This document shows, piece after piece, positions 1-6,204 of a DNA stretch of 6,397 nt. The translations under genes were made by a program, and so were the position numbers. Origin of the DNA: an uncultured Lachnospiraceae bacterium (GTDB lineage: Bacteria > Bacillota_A > Clostridia > Lachnospirales > Lachnospiraceae); the NCBI GenBank assembly GCA_902767195.1, contig CACXGS010000211.1, positions 1 through 6,397 of the forward strand, written 5' to 3'. The first letter of the stretch is position 1, and each line of letters starts with the position of its first letter. The notes below the pieces were generated by a model. It saw nothing but the letters and a program-made list of their open reading frames with translations, did no database searches and was not told the origin of the DNA.

Positions 1-942
1 CAGATAATCAACTGTGCTCACAGAAGCGGAAAGAAAGTAGTCATAGAAGGCCGCAGCATGGTGAATACGATCAGCACGGCAGCGGAACTCGGCTACATTC
101 AGATACCAAAGAATACGGTAATTGACATCGAACAGATGAAGAATTACCCGGATCATAAGATTGTTCTGATTACCACAGGCAGCCAGGGAGAGACTATGGC
201 GGCACTTAGCCGTATGGCAGCTTCCGTCCATCGCAAGGTATCCATCAAGCCCGGCGATGTGATTATTTTCAGCTCTCATCCCATTCCGGGAAATGAGAAG
301 GCAGTCTCTAAAGTGATGAATGAACTGGCCAAAATGGGTGCATCCGTCATTTTCCAGGACACTCATGTGTCGGGACATGCCTGTCAGGAGGAAATCAAGC
401 TGATTTACACACTCACCAAGCCGAAGTTTGCCATTCCGGTCCACGGTGAGTACCGACATCTGAAGGCTCACAAAGAGCTGGCCATCTCCATGGGAATCCC
501 CAAGGAGAATGTCATGATCATGCAGTCCGGTGATGTGCTGGAGCTGTCAGAAGATCATATGGAGATTGTGGATACAGTGGTAGCCCAGGGCATTCTGGTA
601 GACGGCCTGGGAGTCGGCGACGTAGGCAATATCGTCCTGCGCGACCGTCAGCTCCTGTCCCAGAACGGTCTCTTTATCGTGGTAGTAACCCTGGACCGTT
701 ACAATGGCATGATTCTGTCCGGACCGGATATTGTATCCAGGGGATTTGTCTATGTCAGAGAGAATGAGGAACTGATCGAGGAGGCAAAGGATGTCGTTGC
801 CGATACATTAGAACGCTGCAGTTCCAGACATGTTACCGACTGGAACAAGATGAAGTCAGAGATCAGAGATGACCTGGGAAGCTACATCTGGAAGAAAATG
901 AAAAGAAGACCTATGATTCTTCCCATTATTATGGAGGTTTAA
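1..942 (+). CDS. rnj: Ribonuclease J, C-terminal part (5' end outside the window)
   Basis: RNase J is a metallo-beta-lactamase/beta-CASP ribonuclease with 5'-3' exo- and endonuclease activity in mRNA decay and rRNA processing in Gram-positive bacteria. The reading frame is open from base 1, so the gene is cut by the window edge; the first internal ATG (58) is not the start. The 313 residues present include GRSMVN near the left end, TTGSQGE (58-64, beta-CASP region), SSHPIPGNE, SGH (His126) and PVHGEY (His148). The 22-residue spacing of these two histidines fits beta-CASP motifs B and C. The C-terminal domain carries SGPDIVSRGFVYVRE and ends in RRPMILPIIMEV, a terminus typical of Bacillus RNase J1. 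Roughly 240 N-terminal residues, including the metal-binding HxHxDH motif, should lie upstream (inferred from family length of about 555). The next gene starts 8 nt after the stop. Whether this is a J1 or J2 type cannot be settled from the fragment. Confidence 0.96.
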   Translation, partial: QIINCAHRSGKKVVIEGRSMVNTISTAAELGYIQIPKNTVIDIEQMKNYPDHKIVLITTGSQGETMAALSRMAASVHRKVSIKPGDVIIFSSHPIPGNEKAVSKVMNELAKMGASVIFQDTHVSGHACQEEIKLIYTLTKPKFAIPVHGEYRHLKAHKELAISMGIPKENVMIMQSGDVLELSEDHMEIVDTVVAQGILVDGLGVGDVGNIVLRDRQLLSQNGLFIVVVTLDRYNGMILSGPDIVSRGFVYVRENEELIEEAKDVVADTLERCSSRHVTDWNKMKSEIRDDLGSYIWKKMKRRPMILPIIMEV

Positions 943-950
943 TACAGTCA

Positions 951-1340
951 ATGTTTTCACCAGCCAGCATAGAGCCCGAATTAGAAGAGATTGTGTCTAA
1001 GACAGAGGAACTGACGCAGATCGTCTGCCGGTCTGAGGCCTACCATGCCTATCATGACTGCCTGTTTCGGTTAAAGAAACAGGAGTCTCTTTACCGTGAG
1101 CTCAACGAATTCAGGGAAAAGAATATGGTCCTGAACCTGACAGAGTATCAACAGGATATTTCTGAGGATCAGGACCGCTTATACAGCGAATACGAGAACC
1201 TTCTCACAGAACCTCTGGTGATGAGTTTTCTGGCGGCAGAGCAGAAGGTCTGCCGCATGATCAGAACCATTTACGAAGAGATCGCATCCCGTATCGATGT
1301 AGATCTTTCCCATCTTCGTGACGGAAAGGATGAAGATTAA
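951..1340 (+). CDS. YlbF/YmcA-family protein
   Basis: A 129-residue, mostly helical and charged protein of the YlbF/YmcA (DUF964) family. In Bacillus subtilis, YlbF, YmcA and YaaT form a cytoplasmic complex that directs RNase Y-dependent mRNA maturation and affects competence, biofilm and sporulation. Family features seen are the N-terminal helix with a SEAYHAYHDC segment (about 28-37), the linker around LYRELNEFREKN and a long C-terminal helix around FLAAEQKVCRMI. Cysteines lie at 26, 37 and 101; the Bacillus complex binds Fe-S clusters, but I cannot say these residues do so here. The only good Shine-Dalgarno is GGAGG at 933-937, inside the last codons of RNase J and 13 nt before the ATG, which is rather far. 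No other in-frame start is better. The stop overlaps the next ATG by one base (TAATG). The family call is solid; which paralogue it corresponds to is open. Confidence 0.85.
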   Translation: MFSPASIEPELEEIVSKTEELTQIVCRSEAYHAYHDCLFRLKKQESLYRELNEFREKNMVLNLTEYQQDISEDQDRLYSEYENLLTEPLVMSFLAAEQKVCRMIRTIYEEIASRIDVDLSHLRDGKDED

Positions 1341-1732
1341 TGACCAGAAAGATAATAAGCTTTTTTGTCTGGATCATCGGCTTCCTGCTATTGGTGGGAC
1401 TTCTTTCCCAGCTTTTTCTGAAGACCAGCGGATTCGGATATGAGATTTTTTCGAATAAAGCAAAAGATGATCCGGCCCGGGCGGTAGAGTCTGCGATTAC
1501 CATTCGTGAAAATGAATCCCTGATCCGGATCGGGAAAGATCTGGAGCGTAAGGGGATCGTCCGCAATGCCTATGTTTTTGCAGCCACTTTATGGACCATG
1601 GACGATCATGACAGGATCGTTCCCGGAGAATACAATGTCTCTTCCGCCCAGAAGCCGTCAGAGATTCTGAAGATCTTCACGGCAGACAGTGAGAATGATG
1701 ATGCCGGAATTGCTCCTGCGGAGGGACAGTAG
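1340..1732 (+). CDS. Short MltG/YceG-like membrane protein without the catalytic domain
   Basis: A 130-residue protein with one N-terminal membrane segment (about 5-27, FFVWIIGFLLLVGLL) preceded by a short basic end, so the rest is expected outside the cell. Residues about 50-115 resemble the LysM-like subdomain at the start of MltG/YceG endolytic transglycosylases: ITIRENESLIRIGKDLERKGIVRN, then a VPGEYNVSSAQKPSEIL segment. Full MltG is about 340 residues or more and has a C-terminal catalytic domain with an essential glutamate; nothing like that is present here or in other frames before the next gene. The placement supports the relationship, because in Bacillus subtilis mltG (yrrL) sits directly upstream of yrrM and yrrN/O. 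The start is supported by AAAGGA at 1325-1330, 9 nt upstream, and a 1-nt overlap with the YlbF-family gene. Enzymatic activity is unlikely; a binding or regulatory role is a guess. The tail is acidic and low in complexity. Confidence 0.72.
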   Translation: MTRKIISFFVWIIGFLLLVGLLSQLFLKTSGFGYEIFSNKAKDDPARAVESAITIRENESLIRIGKDLERKGIVRNAYVFAATLWTMDDHDRIVPGEYNVSSAQKPSEILKIFTADSENDDAGIAPAEGQ

Positions 1733-2425
1733 ATGGAACGTCAGAGAATCATTGATTTTATCCGTTCTTTTTCCACCTACAGGGATTCCCGTATCCTGGC
1801 GTCTATCCGCGAGGAAGCCATATCTGACCGGGTTCCCATCATCCGGAGAGAGACGCAGGAGCTGCTTCATATACTGATACAGATGAGGAAACCGAAGAGA
1901 ATTCTGGAAGTCGGAACGGCTATTGGATTTTCTTCGGTTTTTATGAGTGAATGTGCCGGTGCAGATACGGATATTACGACCATTGAGAATTATCCTCCCC
2001 GGATTGAGCGGGCTAAGGCCAACATTGAGATGGCCGGCCTCACAGACCGGATCCGGCTGATCCCGGGGGATGCGGCTGAGATTCTTCCTGCCCTTGAAGG
2101 AAGCTTTGATATGATTTTCATGGATGCTGCCAAGGGACAGTACATTTCTTTTCTTCCCCAGGTAAAGAGACTTCTGGCGGAGGAAGGCCTTTTAGTCAGT
2201 GACAATGTGCTGCAGGATGGGGACATTTTTGAATCCCGCTACGGTATCCGGCGAAGGAACCATACCATCCATCACAGGATGAGGGAATATCTTTATGCTT
2301 TGACCCATGATCCCGGATTGCACACCATTATTCTGGAGACCGGGGACGGTGTAGCAGTCAGTCTGGCTGTGGAGAAAAAGGATACAGAGGACGGAGAGAA
2401 ACCTGAAACTAAAGGATTAGAATAA
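1733..2425 (+). CDS. trmR: SAM-dependent O-methyltransferase, TrmR-type (tRNA 5-hydroxyuridine methyltransferase)
   Basis: A 230-residue class I methyltransferase of the O-methyltransferase 3 (COMT-like) family. The SAM-binding motif is ILEVGTAIG (57-65), followed by an acidic motif II (TTIENYPPRIERAK). Asp131 in FMDAAKGQY and Asp157-Asn158 in SDNVLQDG are the expected divalent-metal ligands. The Bacillus subtilis relative YrrM/TrmR methylates 5-hydroxyuridine at tRNA position 34 to 5-methoxyuridine. The specific assignment rests on the neighbourhood: a U32-family TrhP-type gene follows after 3 nt and an MltG-like gene precedes, as in yrrLMNO. The start abuts the previous stop (TAGATG) and has GGAGGGA at 1720-1726. 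The coding region ends with two in-frame stops, TAA then TAG. A small-molecule catechol-type methyltransferase is the alternative but is less likely in this context. Confidence 0.87.
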   Translation: MERQRIIDFIRSFSTYRDSRILASIREEAISDRVPIIRRETQELLHILIQMRKPKRILEVGTAIGFSSVFMSECAGADTDITTIENYPPRIERAKANIEMAGLTDRIRLIPGDAAEILPALEGSFDMIFMDAAKGQYISFLPQVKRLLAEEGLLVSDNVLQDGDIFESRYGIRRRNHTIHHRMREYLYALTHDPGLHTIILETGDGVAVSLAVEKKDTEDGEKPETKGLE

Positions 2426-2428
2426 TAG

Positions 2429-3676
2429 ATGAGTATTATGAGAAAGACAGAATTACTGATTCCGGCCAGCAGCCTGGAAGTATTAAAAACGGCAGTCCTC
2501 TACGGGGCAGATGCTGTATATATCGGTGGAGATATGTATTCACTGAGGGCCAAGGCCAAGAACTTCTCCTTAGAAGAGATGGAGGAGGGAATCCGCTATG
2601 CCCACGAACATGGGGTAAAGATCTATGTTACGGCCAACATCGTTGCCCATAACCGGGATCTTGAGGGGATGAGAGCATATTTTAAAGAGCTCGCCAAAAT
2701 AGGACCGGATGCTCTGATCATCTCGGATCCGGGAGTTTTTGTTCTGGCAAAAGAAGAGTGCCCGGATATTGATATTCACATCAGTACCCAGGCGAACAGC
2801 ACCAATTACGGGACTTATAATTTCTGGTATAAACAGGGGGCCTCCCGCGTTGTCGCGGCAAGAGAGCTCTCCCTTACGGAACTCGCCCAGATCCGGACCC
2901 ACATACCGGAGGAGATGGAGATTGAAGCCTTTGTTCATGGAGCCATGTGCATTTCCCATTCCGGAAGGTGTCTGCTCAGCAGCTATTTTACCGGAAGAAA
3001 TGCCAATATGGGAGCCTGTACCCATCCCTGCCGGTGGAAATATTACGTCATGGAAGAGACCAGACCCGGGGAATATATCCCGGTGGAGGAGACGGAACAG
3101 GGGACCTTCCTTTTCAACTCCAGGGATCTTTGCATGATCGAACACATTCCGGAACTGATTCAGGCCGGTGTGGACAGTTTTAAGATCGAGGGGAGAATGA
3201 AGACCGCCCTCTACGTTGCTGCAGTGACCAGAACTTACCGCAAGGCGATCGATGACTATCTGGAGTCACCGGAGCTTTACCGGAAGAATATGGATTATTA
3301 CCGCAGCGAGATTGCCAAATGCACCTACCGCCGTTTTACCACAGGCTTTTATTTTGATAAGCCCGATGAGGAGGCTCAGATCTATGATGCCTCCACCTAT
3401 ATAAAGGAGTACACCTATATCGGGATCATCCAGAAGACGGATGACAAGGGTATGTGCCAGATCTTTCAGAGAAATAAATTCTCTGTCGGGGAGGAAATTG
3501 AGATTATGGACCCGGAGGGAGGCAATCTAATTCTTCCGGTCCTTGCCATGGAAACCCTTGAGAACGGGCAGAGAGTCCCTGTGGACAGCGCGCCTCATCC
3601 CAGACAGGAGATCTGGATTGATTTCGGACAGCCCCTGGAGACAGGATGGCTTCTTCGGAGAAAGGAAAATTCATGA
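2429..3676 (+). CDS. trhP: U32-family protein, tRNA U34 hydroxylation protein TrhP-type
   Basis: A 415-residue protein of the peptidase U32 family. Bacillus subtilis YrrN/YrrO and E. coli YegQ (TrhP) of this family make 5-hydroxyuridine at the tRNA wobble position, in a prephenate-dependent pathway; TrmR then methylates it. The N-terminus has the family opening ELLIPASSLEVLKTAV and YGADAVYIGG. The U32 signature is EAFVHGAMCISHSGRC, with Cys174 and Cys181, followed by Cys197 and Cys201 (ACTHPC) and Cys235 in NSRDLC. These are candidates for Fe-S ligation, as conserved cysteines are in the family. FKIEGRMK follows. Length fits YrrO (about 420) and YegQ (about 450) better than the shorter YrrN. 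The start has AAAGGA at 2411-2416, 12 nt away; ATG 2438 is an in-frame alternative with no better site. The stop overlaps the next ATG (ATGA). Older annotations call such proteins collagenase-like peptidases. Confidence 0.9.
   Translation: MSIMRKTELLIPASSLEVLKTAVLYGADAVYIGGDMYSLRAKAKNFSLEEMEEGIRYAHEHGVKIYVTANIVAHNRDLEGMRAYFKELAKIGPDALIISDPGVFVLAKEECPDIDIHISTQANSTNYGTYNFWYKQGASRVVAARELSLTELAQIRTHIPEEMEIEAFVHGAMCISHSGRCLLSSYFTGRNANMGACTHPCRWKYYVMEETRPGEYIPVEETEQGTFLFNSRDLCMIEHIPELIQAGVDSFKIEGRMKTALYVAAVTRTYRKAIDDYLESPELYRKNMDYYRSEIAKCTYRRFTTGFYFDKPDEEAQIYDASTYIKEYTYIGIIQKTDDKGMCQIFQRNKFSVGEEIEIMDPEGGNLILPVLAMETLENGQRVPVDSAPHPRQEIWIDFGQPLETGWLLRRKENS
3657..3675 (+). promoter_or_regulatory. Ribosome binding site deciding the yqeG-type gene start
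   Basis: GGAGAAAGGA lies just before ATG 3673, with AAGGA ending 7 nt before the start. The ATG overlaps the TGA of the upstream U32 gene (ATGA), a typical translational-coupling junction. The longer in-frame ATG at 3646 has no comparable site at the right distance, so 3673 is chosen. Confidence 0.75.
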
Positions 3677-4197
3677 GAAATGTTTTTTTTCCGGATGAAT
3701 ATCTGGAGTCCACTTTTTCAGTCGATTTTGAGAAACTCTATAAAAAGGGATACCGGGGTGTCCTATTCGATATCGACAATACACTGGTACCCCACGATGC
3801 CCCGGCGGATGCCAGGGCCATAGAATTCTTTGAAAGGCTTCACCGGATCGGCTACCGGACCTGCCTCATCTCAAACAACGATGAGGAAAGAGTAAAGAGT
3901 TTCTGTGATCAGGTGGGCAGCCAGTACATCCACAAGGCCAATAAACCCTTGCCCGGCGGCTACCTGAGAGGTATGAAGAGTATTGGCACCAGACTGGATA
4001 ATACTCTGTTTGTGGGGGACCAGATTTTTACGGACGTAATGGGGGCAAGGATTGCAGGACTGCGGTCTATTCTGGTCAAGCCCATCAACCCCAAAGAAGA
4101 GATCCAGATTGTTTTAAAAAGAATACCGGAACGGCTGGTTCTTTTCCTCTATAAGAGAAAAGAGCGGCGAAAAAAGAGACGGCATAAAAACAGTTGA
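3673..4197 (+). CDS. YqeG-family HAD-IIIA phosphatase
   Basis: A 174-residue HAD-superfamily phosphatase of the YqeG type. Motif I is DIDNT (33-37) with nucleophile Asp33 and acid/base Asp35; motif II is Ser67 in ISNN; motif III is Lys91 in NKPLP; motif IV is GDQIFTD with Asp116 and Asp121. The family is related to Gep4-like phosphatidylglycerophosphate phosphatases, so a role in making phosphatidylglycerol is plausible but not shown by the sequence. The cap is minimal, as in subclass III. The C-terminus is strongly basic (KRKERRKKRRHK), which could bind membrane lipids or nucleic acid. An upstream in-frame ATG at 3646 would add nine residues. I prefer 3673 because it overlaps the preceding stop as ATGA, has AAGGA at 3662-3666 six bases upstream, and gives the usual family N-terminus (FFPDEYLESTF). 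Confidence 0.9.
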   Translation: MRNVFFPDEYLESTFSVDFEKLYKKGYRGVLFDIDNTLVPHDAPADARAIEFFERLHRIGYRTCLISNNDEERVKSFCDQVGSQYIHKANKPLPGGYLRGMKSIGTRLDNTLFVGDQIFTDVMGARIAGLRSILVKPINPKEEIQIVLKRIPERLVLFLYKRKERRKKRRHKNS

Positions 4198-4222
4198 AAA
4201 ATGGCCTTATTTATTATAGAAT
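4194..4222 (+). promoter_or_regulatory. Sigma-A-type promoter for efp
   Basis: The -35 box is TTGAAA (4194-4199) and the -10 box is TAGAAT (4217-4222), separated by 17 bp. Each matches the consensus at five of six bases. Transcription would start near 4229-4230 and give a leader of about 42 nt. The -35 box overlaps the stop codon (TGA 4195-4197) of the upstream phosphatase gene. No terminator lies between the two genes, so efp can also receive read-through from the upstream operon. Confidence 0.7.
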
Positions 4223-4271
4223 GAGATAAGAATTGCGAATCAATAACAGATAAGAGGAGGTACAGGAAGAT

Positions 4272-4829
4272 ATGATTTCAGCAGGTGATTTTAAGAATGG
4301 TCTGACCGTTGAAGTAGAAGGCAATGTAATGCAGATTGTGGAGTTCCAGCATGTTAAGCCGGGAAAGGGAGCTGCCTTTGTCCGTACTAAGATGAAGAAC
4401 ATCAAGAACGGCGGCGTGGTTGAGAAGTCTTTCCGTCCTACTGAGAAGTTCCCCCAGGCAAGGATAGAGCGTAAGGAGATGCAGTATCTTTACAATGACG
4501 GAGATCTCTACTATTTCATGGATACAGAGACCTATGACCAGATTGGCATGGCAGAAGACCAGATCGGTGATTCCCTGAAGTTTGTCCGGGAGAATGATAT
4601 GGTGACCATGATCTCCCACAATGGAGACATCTTTGCGGTAGAGCCGCCCATGTTTGTGGAACTGGAAGTAACAGAGTGTGAGCCGGGTGAGAAGGGCAAT
4701 ACTGCAACAGGAGCTACCAAGCCGTGTACCGTTGAGACCGGTGCAGTGGTATATGTACCGCTCTTTGTTAACCTTGGCGACAAGCTGAAGATCGATACCA
4801 GATCCGGTGAGTATTTATCCAGAGTATAA
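4272..4829 (+). CDS. efp: Translation elongation factor P
   Basis: A 185-residue EF-P, the usual family length. EF-P binds between the P and E sites of stalled ribosomes and speeds peptide-bond formation at consecutive prolines. The N-terminal KOW-like domain (about 1-64) contains the loop [10 protein letters not shown], with Lys32 at the position that is post-translationally modified. This is the PGKG loop type found in Bacillus (5-aminopentanolylated there); whether the same modification occurs here is inferred. Two OB-fold domains follow (about 66-127 and 129-185), including [11 protein letters not shown] and the family signature from KPCTVETG to the SGEYLSRV end. The start ATGATTTCAGC is preceded by GGAGG (4256-4260), 11 nt away, and by a closer AGGA (4264-4267). 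It has its own promoter upstream and no closely spaced downstream partner. In related Firmicutes a pepP gene often precedes efp; here a yqeG-type gene takes that place. Confidence 0.98.
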   Translation: MISAGDFKNGLTVEVEGNVMQIVEFQHVKPGKGAAFVRTKMKNIKNGGVVEKSFRPTEKFPQARIERKEMQYLYNDGDLYYFMDTETYDQIGMAEDQIGDSLKFVRENDMVTMISHNGDIFAVEPPMFVELEVTECEPGEKGNTATGATKPCTVETGAVVYVPLFVNLGDKLKIDTRSGEYLSRV

Positions 4830-4867
4830 CCGGATTTTCGGGATTTCCCATCGATTGAATATGTGAA

Positions 4868-4900
4868 TTGATACTTATCTTTCACCTCTTATAATATAAT
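4868..4900 (+). promoter_or_regulatory. Sigma-A-type promoter with tandem -10 boxes
   Basis: The -35 box is TTGATA (4868-4873) and a perfect -10 TATAAT lies at 4890-4895 with a 16-bp spacer. A second perfect TATAAT overlaps it at 4895-4900, at a poorer 21-bp spacing. Transcription should start near 4902 (or about 4907). An imperfect inverted repeat, GTGAA...TTCAC (4863-4885), with GATA/TATC inside, covers the -35 box and could be an operator. The promoter points at the deacetylase gene, but the terminator at 4924-4956 lies in between. Confidence 0.68.
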
Positions 4901-4923
4901 CTGTATTTACAGAATGCGTATCA

Positions 4924-4956
4924 GGCGGAAATCGAGACAGGATTTTCGCCTTTTTT
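4924..4956 (+). terminator. Rho-independent terminator before the deacetylase gene
   Basis: The left arm GGCGGAAATC (4924-4933) pairs with GATTTTCGCC (4941-4950), a 10-bp stem with one G-U pair and a 7-nt loop (GAGACAG), followed by six T residues (4951-4956). It would end efp transcripts. It also lies downstream of the promoter at 4868-4900, so RNA from that promoter would be only about 50 nt long unless read-through or antitermination occurs. Confidence 0.82.
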
Positions 4957-4980
4957 ACAATAATTTAGCAGGAGGATACT

Positions 4981-6204
4981 ATGAGACATTTAAAGACAGG
5001 GGGACTTCGTTTTTTTAGGACACTTGGTATAGGGATGCTGATCATCACGCTGATGCTGGCAGGATGCGGCGGCAAAGGAGATGCCAAGTCCGGGGATAAA
5101 AAGAACAACAAGAAAGCCAAGGAAGCAGCCACGGAGAGCGTGGATAACAGTGTGCCCATCACCGAACTTAAGGTGACCTGTCCTCAGACTTTCATGAGAG
5201 TGGGGGATGAAGTTCCGCTGGATGTTCAGATTATTCCGGAGGATGCCAGCAATCCCAAGCTGAAATGGACCTTCAGTGACGCCGAGGACTATATCGACGT
5301 TTCTTCGGAAGGAGTTCTTACTGCGGAGAGTGGTGCCGAGAGGAACGATGTAACAGTTACCGCAAAGACTACTGACGGATCCAAGCTGGAACAGTCTTTT
5401 AAGATTAAGATTTATCCGGAGATCGATCCGGGTCAGCCCATGATCGCCATCACCTTTGACGACGGACCCAATCCGGAGACCACCAATGCCATTCTGGATA
5501 CATTGGAAGAGAATTATGCCAGAGCCACTTTCTTCGTTCTGGGTAAAAATGCGCAGGCTTATCCCAAAGAAGTAAAGAGAGAAAATGCTATTGGTATGGA
5601 AGTGGGTTCCCACACCTGGTCCCACAGCGATAATCCTACCTTCTCTGCCATGTCAGAAGATCAGCAGAAGAAAGAAATCGAGGATACCAATGCTGTCATT
5701 GAGAAAGCGGGAGCACCTACACCGACGGTGTTGCGTCCGCCTTACGGTGCCAACAACGAAAGAGTCAGAAATGTTATCAAGTCCTATAATCTGAACATTG
5801 TGAACTGGAACCTTGACACGGAAGACTGGAAATACAGATCCTCCGACCACACTTATCAGGAGATCATGAAAGTCCAGGACGGAGATATCATTCTTCTCCA
5901 CGATATCCATGCTTTTAATGTGGATGCCGTCAAACGGGCTGTTCCTGAGCTGATCGATAAGGGATATCAGTTCCTGACAGTGACAGAACTCTATAACACC
6001 TTCTACAAAAACAATGAAGGCTATAATGAGAGGAACCATTTTGATGAGTTTGTTCCGGACGGTTCTGTACACAACAGACCGGAGACGAGAATGTGGCCTT
6101 CCGAGTTCAACCAGACAGACGGAGACAGCAGCGAAGAGAGCACGGCGGCGGAAGCAACCACACAGAATCCTATTCTTCAGGATGATGGTGTTGAGGGAGA
6201 GTAG
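4981..6204 (+). CDS. Secreted lipoprotein polysaccharide deacetylase with Ig-like domain
   Basis: A 407-residue protein. Residues 1-28 form a lipoprotein signal peptide with lipobox LAGC, so Cys29 would be lipidated and the protein anchored outside the membrane. A charged, Lys-rich linker (about 30-50) leads to an Ig-like, BIG2-type domain (about 58-147; VGDEVPLDVQIIPEDASNPKLKW and later VTVTAKTTDGS). The NodB/CE4 catalytic domain covers about 153-335. It has motif 1 TFDDGPN (Asp160, Asp161), metal-binding motif 2 HTWSH (His211, His215), motif 3 RPPYG (252-256), motif 4 WNLDTEDW (276-283) and motif 5 LLHD (His307). All expected catalytic and zinc ligands are present. Members of this family remove N-acetyl groups from peptidoglycan or other envelope GlcNAc polymers; which one is not readable here. 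The tail after about 370 is acidic and disordered-looking. The start has AGGAGGA 5 nt upstream. The gene sits behind a promoter-terminator pair. Confidence 0.94.
   Translation: MRHLKTGGLRFFRTLGIGMLIITLMLAGCGGKGDAKSGDKKNNKKAKEAATESVDNSVPITELKVTCPQTFMRVGDEVPLDVQIIPEDASNPKLKWTFSDAEDYIDVSSEGVLTAESGAERNDVTVTAKTTDGSKLEQSFKIKIYPEIDPGQPMIAITFDDGPNPETTNAILDTLEENYARATFFVLGKNAQAYPKEVKRENAIGMEVGSHTWSHSDNPTFSAMSEDQQKKEIEDTNAVIEKAGAPTPTVLRPPYGANNERVRNVIKSYNLNIVNWNLDTEDWKYRSSDHTYQEIMKVQDGDIILLHDIHAFNVDAVKRAVPELIDKGYQFLTVTELYNTFYKNNEGYNERNHFDEFVPDGSVHNRPETRMWPSEFNQTDGDSSEESTAAEATTQNPILQDDGVEGE

Larger units (their letters stand above)
4830..4980. other. Intergenic region between efp and the deacetylase gene
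   Basis: This 151-nt, AT-rich spacer contains, in order, two short segments complementary to the later terminator arm (4833-4840 and 4842-4848), an imperfect dyad (4863-4885), a promoter with overlapping tandem -10 boxes (4868-4900), an intrinsic terminator (4924-4956) and a strong ribosome binding site, AGGAGGA (4970-4976). No open frame with a convincing start is present. The roughly 22 nt between predicted transcription start and hairpin are too few for any known riboswitch class. Confidence 0.7.

Noticed and set aside
1689..1877. A + strand frame across the MltG-like/trmR junction that might be the lost MltG catalytic domain
   Set aside because: Its translation is Arg/Ser-rich and is an out-of-frame reading of trmR; no MltG catalytic motif is present.
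2570..3145. A 191-codon open frame on the minus strand
   Set aside because: It lies entirely opposite the U32-family gene, whose motifs are clear, and its translation shows no recognisable family or start signal; it is a shadow.
3646..3672. A longer start for the YqeG-type gene at ATG 3646
   Set aside because: It would overlap the U32 gene by 31 nt with no well-placed ribosome binding site; ATG 3673 has one and forms the common ATGA junction.
4902..4956. A riboswitch or T-box before the deacetylase gene
   Set aside because: The predicted leader before the hairpin is about 22 nt, too short for known classes, and no T-box or riboswitch core was recognised.
4990..5625. A 211-codon open frame on the minus strand
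   Set aside because: It is antisense to the deacetylase N-terminal half, which has a lipobox and CE4 motifs; no supporting ribosome binding site or known motif was seen.
5653..6072. A 139-codon open frame on the minus strand
   Set aside because: It mirrors the CE4 catalytic domain on the other strand and has no features of its own.
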